From the NCBI RefSeq assembly GCF_004152935.1, contig NZ_SETE01000002.1:800494-864493 (forward strand): a stretch of DNA of 64,000 bases. The letters run 5' to 3'. This stretch comes from Brumimicrobium glaciale (GTDB taxonomy: Bacteria > Bacteroidota > Bacteroidia > Flavobacteriales_D > Crocinitomicaceae). Both the position numbers and the translations under genes were made by a program. Positions 61,337-64,000 of the stretch are shown here, piece by piece. The notes beneath the pieces were generated by a model. That model was not told where the DNA came from. It saw only the letters and a list, made by a program, of their open reading frames with translations, and made no database searches. How positions within the stretch are numbered: the first letter of the stretch is position 1; each line of letters opens with the position of its first letter.

Positions 61337-63463
61337 ATTTATTTCATTAGAGGATATAAGACGAAGTTAAATAATAAAATGCTTATCCAAATGATTACCC
61401 TAAAAGATTACCGAGAGCAACTTGGATAAAATTACATCTCTCTTTTAAAATAGTTAATTAGATAATCGTTATTTGAAAAGAATAGACATAGATTACTAAC
61501 CAATAGTCGACACCTAAAAGTAAGTTGATATAGGACATGCTTTATGTTTTTTTGAAAATGTAGCGTGCTATATAACGCTATTAATTGTTGGGAAAAAGCA
61601 CTGATCTTGAAAACCAAACGATAGAGCAGAGACAAAAACTTGTCAATCTCGATTTTTCAATGCGAATATTATCGCCTTTTTAAAGTGGAGTCAAGGGCCG
61701 CAGGGAAGTAAGTTTATGAAACTAAATGAAACGTTTTAAGAATTGAATGAACAATATCTGGCGCTAGACTTTTGTATTTCTTTTCTGGGTGGACAATGAG
61801 CTCGCCGAATGTCCAATACCAACCAACGCAAAGCTAGCTAGTGGACACTATAAAGATAAACACTTTTGAATAAAAAGAAAAGACCATAATACTTTCGATA
61901 ACACTTCTTTGAAAAGCTACTTTGGGTTTACAAGCGGCTAAGCATAAATATTAGAATAAACTATTACCATTCCAAATTAAATGAAGAAGTTAAATTATCA
62001 GTATCATTTCAATCTATTTCTTTCAGTATTAAATTCATCGGTTACAACGGCATATTTACTAATACTGATTTGTATTCCTTTAAATTGGCTGCCACAAAAT
62101 TCTATCGTGATGTAAATAATTCTTAGGATGACAATTAATTCATGTTTTAAGATAGGCATTTTTGATTATATTTTGATGAAAGTTGTACAATAAATACAAA
62201 CTATTCAAAACGATATGAACATAGACTGTTTCCCTATATCTAATAAATATCCTCATCTGGATAATAAATATTTAAAACAAGAGCAATAGTTTCAGAAAAT
62301 CGACTGCATTTGTAAATTCTTATTTGACTAAATCTTTAACTAGAGTTTCTTCTTACTTTTCTTCTTCTGTGGCATTCTCTTCAATCAACCTTCTCATGAA
62401 TTTGTATCAGCCTCAAAATGTTCAGCCTTCCTTCATATTAAGCAATCGTTCTAACTGAGCTGAGTGATTATCCAATTAATAACAGACTCAACATATTGTA
62501 TAGAAAATATAGCTTCTGTTAGAATCTTCTCTTGTTCGTGAAATCACTTCTATACTTCCTCGACTTTTAATTCTAATTCAAAATATAATTGAATTAATTA
62601 TTCTCTAGATAGCTTTGTAAGGCCTATATTAATTCTTTAAAATAAATTAAAAAGTTTAATCAATCAAATACTACATTATAGAAAGAATGTTCATGTTTAG
62701 GAAAAGCAGTAACTTGCTAATTGCAGAATGAAACATAGCATAAAAATTTAATGAACATATTATCAGGTCCCCTTTGTAGTTTGTCAATTGATATTCTTGG
62801 TAGTTGAGTTGTTTTTATTGTAAATTATTGTAGTCCTGTTAAAAATATTAACTCGACCAAGAATCGGTTTTTTACCTGTGTACAGATTATTTTTTTTTAA
62901 AATATAGATTTGATTTTCATAAATGCTCAAATCCGAGGGCTTGGGATTAAGTTAAACATGAGTTTTCAAGTAGAATTTCATTTCGTTGAAAAAGGTTCAA
63001 AGCGCATCGCCCTAATAGAAATTCTTGAAAATAAATAATCTATAATAAAAAAAGGAGCATAATTAGCAGCGAAGCTTATCTCATGGCACGCTGCTTCCGA
63101 TAACTATCTAAACACTTAAGAAATCGAATTGATTTATATTTCGTTATTCATCAAGAAACCACGCAAAGCTGATTCATAAAAACCTTTAAAAGGCACTTAA
63201 GGAATTGAATAAAAAATGAAAAGAGAAGTAGGTTTAGAGTCAAATCGAACTCTGGTAAAGTAAAAACTGTTTTAATCAAACAATAGTGATTGTAAATAAC
63301 AAATTTCATTTGTAGCGGAAAGTCTAGTTGGTGAATGAACTAATTTGAACATTAACAAATTTCATTGGTGGCGACTGGATGGTTTCTCTGTTTCAACAGC
63401 CCTTAATATCCAAAAACCTCCGAAGTTCAACCAAATTTTTGAAAGCAGCGAAGCCGCAGCTCC
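61337..63463. other. 2.1-kb region without recognisable genes
   Basis: All frames are broken by many stops. A 44-codon ORF begins with ATG at 61981 (MKKLNYQYHFNLFLSVLN) but has no family match. No tRNA, CRISPR or IS termini were seen. Two imperfect copies of TAACAAATTTCATTNGT occur at about 63297 and 63355. The region lies downstream of an rRNA operon. Confidence 0.6.
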
Positions 63464-63465
63464 AT

Positions 63466-63554
63466 CAAAAAACCTTTAACAAAAAAAACCTCACACAAGT
63501 TAATGTATGAGGTTCTTTATTAAAAGTGGCGGCATCTTACTCTTCCATCAGTGG
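63466..63554 (-). repeat. Decayed duplicate of 5S tail and rRNA terminator
   Basis: The block from the AACCTCACACAAGTTAATG hairpin through AGTGGCG and CTTACTCT is a copy of the terminator plus the 3' end of the 5S gene at 63605-63690, shifted by about 139 bp. Past 63545 it loses similarity and runs into an inverted repeat (CCGTCACCTGACGG). Confidence 0.8.
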
Positions 63555-63619
63555 ACGGACAAACCCCTCCGTCACCTGACGGACAGAACAATCTGCTCGA
63601 GATTAAAAAACCATTAACC

Positions 63620-63657
63620 AAAAAAAACCTCACACAAGTTAATGTATGAGGTTTTTT
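63620..63657 (-). terminator. Terminator of the rRNA operon
   Basis: On the minus strand AACCTCA (from 63653) pairs with TGAGGTT (to 63626) and is followed by a run of T. It lies about 10 bases after the 5S gene. Confidence 0.85.
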
Positions 63658-63665
63658 ATTAAAAG

Positions 63666-63775
<110 letters not shown>

Positions 63776-63779
63776 AAAT

Positions 63780-63868
63780 CGTCGAAGATATTAGACTATC
63801 AGATAAAAGATGTTAGACAAGCAATGCTTGTTTACTCTTTTGTCTTTTTGTCTATCTTCTAATGTCTT
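63780..63868. repeat. Heptad repeats in the 23S-5S spacer
   Basis: ATTAGAC / AGATGTTAGACA words run forward, then GTCTTTTTGTCTATCTTCTAATGTC in the opposite sense, around ACAAGCAATGCTTGT. The tract can fold into a long imperfect hairpin and is the same repeat family as at 44656 and 47566. Confidence 0.6.
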
Positions 63869-63913
63869 AAGTTAGAAAATATTGGGTGATTGAAATAGTA
63901 ACAGTAGATAACT

Positions 63914-64000
63914 ATAAGTTTACGGGTTATTAGTACTACTTGGCTTTGACATTACTGTCTTTACACCTATAGCCTATCAACGTGGTAGTCTTCCACGGCC
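63914..64000 (-). rRNA. rrl: 23S ribosomal RNA, 3' end (partial)
   Basis: The reverse complement reads GTGGAAGACTACCACGTTGA, then TAGGCTATAGGTGTAAAG and GTACTAATAACCCGT, the conserved 3' end of 23S rRNA. The gene continues beyond the window edge. The exact 3' end is uncertain by several bases. Confidence 0.92.

Noticed and set aside
61981..62115. 44-codon ORF starting ATG in the gene-poor region
   Set aside because: It is short, unrecognised, with no promoter match; such an ORF is expected by chance in 2 kb of AT-rich DNA.
62340..62640. Faint protein-like pattern on the minus strand in the gene desert
   Set aside because: About ten stop codons interrupt ~130 codons, close to the chance rate for this base composition, so no relic can be claimed.

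Overview
The window looks like chromosomal DNA of a low-GC Bacteroidetes, most likely order Flavobacteriales and possibly near Crocinitomicaceae. The reasons are: eight proteins with C-terminal type IX secretion (T9SS type A) sorting domains, several of them ending in KIVKQ or KIIKQ; HmuY and SusC-like TonB biology; small Flavobacteriia families (Lacal_2735, DUF6495); promoters of the Bacteroidetes form TTG-N19-21-TAnnTTTG; and few Shine-Dalgarno sequences. Gene placement rests on reading protein motifs by eye; no database search was run.

Layout. 1-5.7 kb: tail of a SIMPL-domain protein, a YD-like exported protein, an outer-membrane barrel plus a periplasmic trypsin-like protease, and a small lipoprotein/membrane pair. 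5.9-12.5 kb: three tandem paralogs, each with a lamin-tail domain, 53-residue Cys-containing repeats (2, 6 and 4 full copies) and a T9SS tail, each with its own copy of the same terminator. 12.9-22.2 kb: delta-60 repeat protein, prolyl oligopeptidase, an antitoxin-like small ORF, urocanate hydratase and valyl-tRNA synthetase. 22.4-27.8 kb: a DUF1016/PDDEXK nuclease with palindromic DNA repeats inside its reading frame, an exported protein, gene relics and a beta-propeller T9SS protein.

27.9-38.0 kb is the most coherent system. It is a divergent haem/iron acquisition locus. The minus arm is a T9SS-secreted HmuY-like protein, DUF6607, a TonB-dependent receptor and a lipoprotein HmuY-like protein. 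The plus arm is an ankyrin protein, DUF2271 and a PepSY-membrane/flavodoxin/reductase fusion. The shared control region has two matching Bacteroidetes promoters facing outward and two copies of a 20-bp palindromic site, AATACC-N8-GGTATT.

38.4-45.2 kb: PadR/PspC pair, a 54-bp perfect palindrome, a DUF4920 lipoprotein, acyl-CoA dehydrogenase, RibF overlapping an LRR protein, and a DUF6495-like protein. 45.5-54.5 kb: a T9SS gene broken by one in-frame TAA, a double fasciclin protein, a TPR/LuxR-type sensor whose signal peptide requires an ATT start, and a large GEVED T9SS protein related to the broken one. 54.7-61.3 kb: LTA-synthase-like sulfatase, cytochrome bd oxidase (cydAB), a small membrane protein, DUF2461, Lacal_2735 and a GIY-YIG protein. 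61.3-63.5 kb has no recognisable gene. The window ends in a minus-strand rRNA operon (23S 3' end, 5S, terminator), with a decayed second copy of the 5S tail and terminator just beyond it. Intergenic regions are rich in inverted repeats and two families of heptanucleotide repeats.
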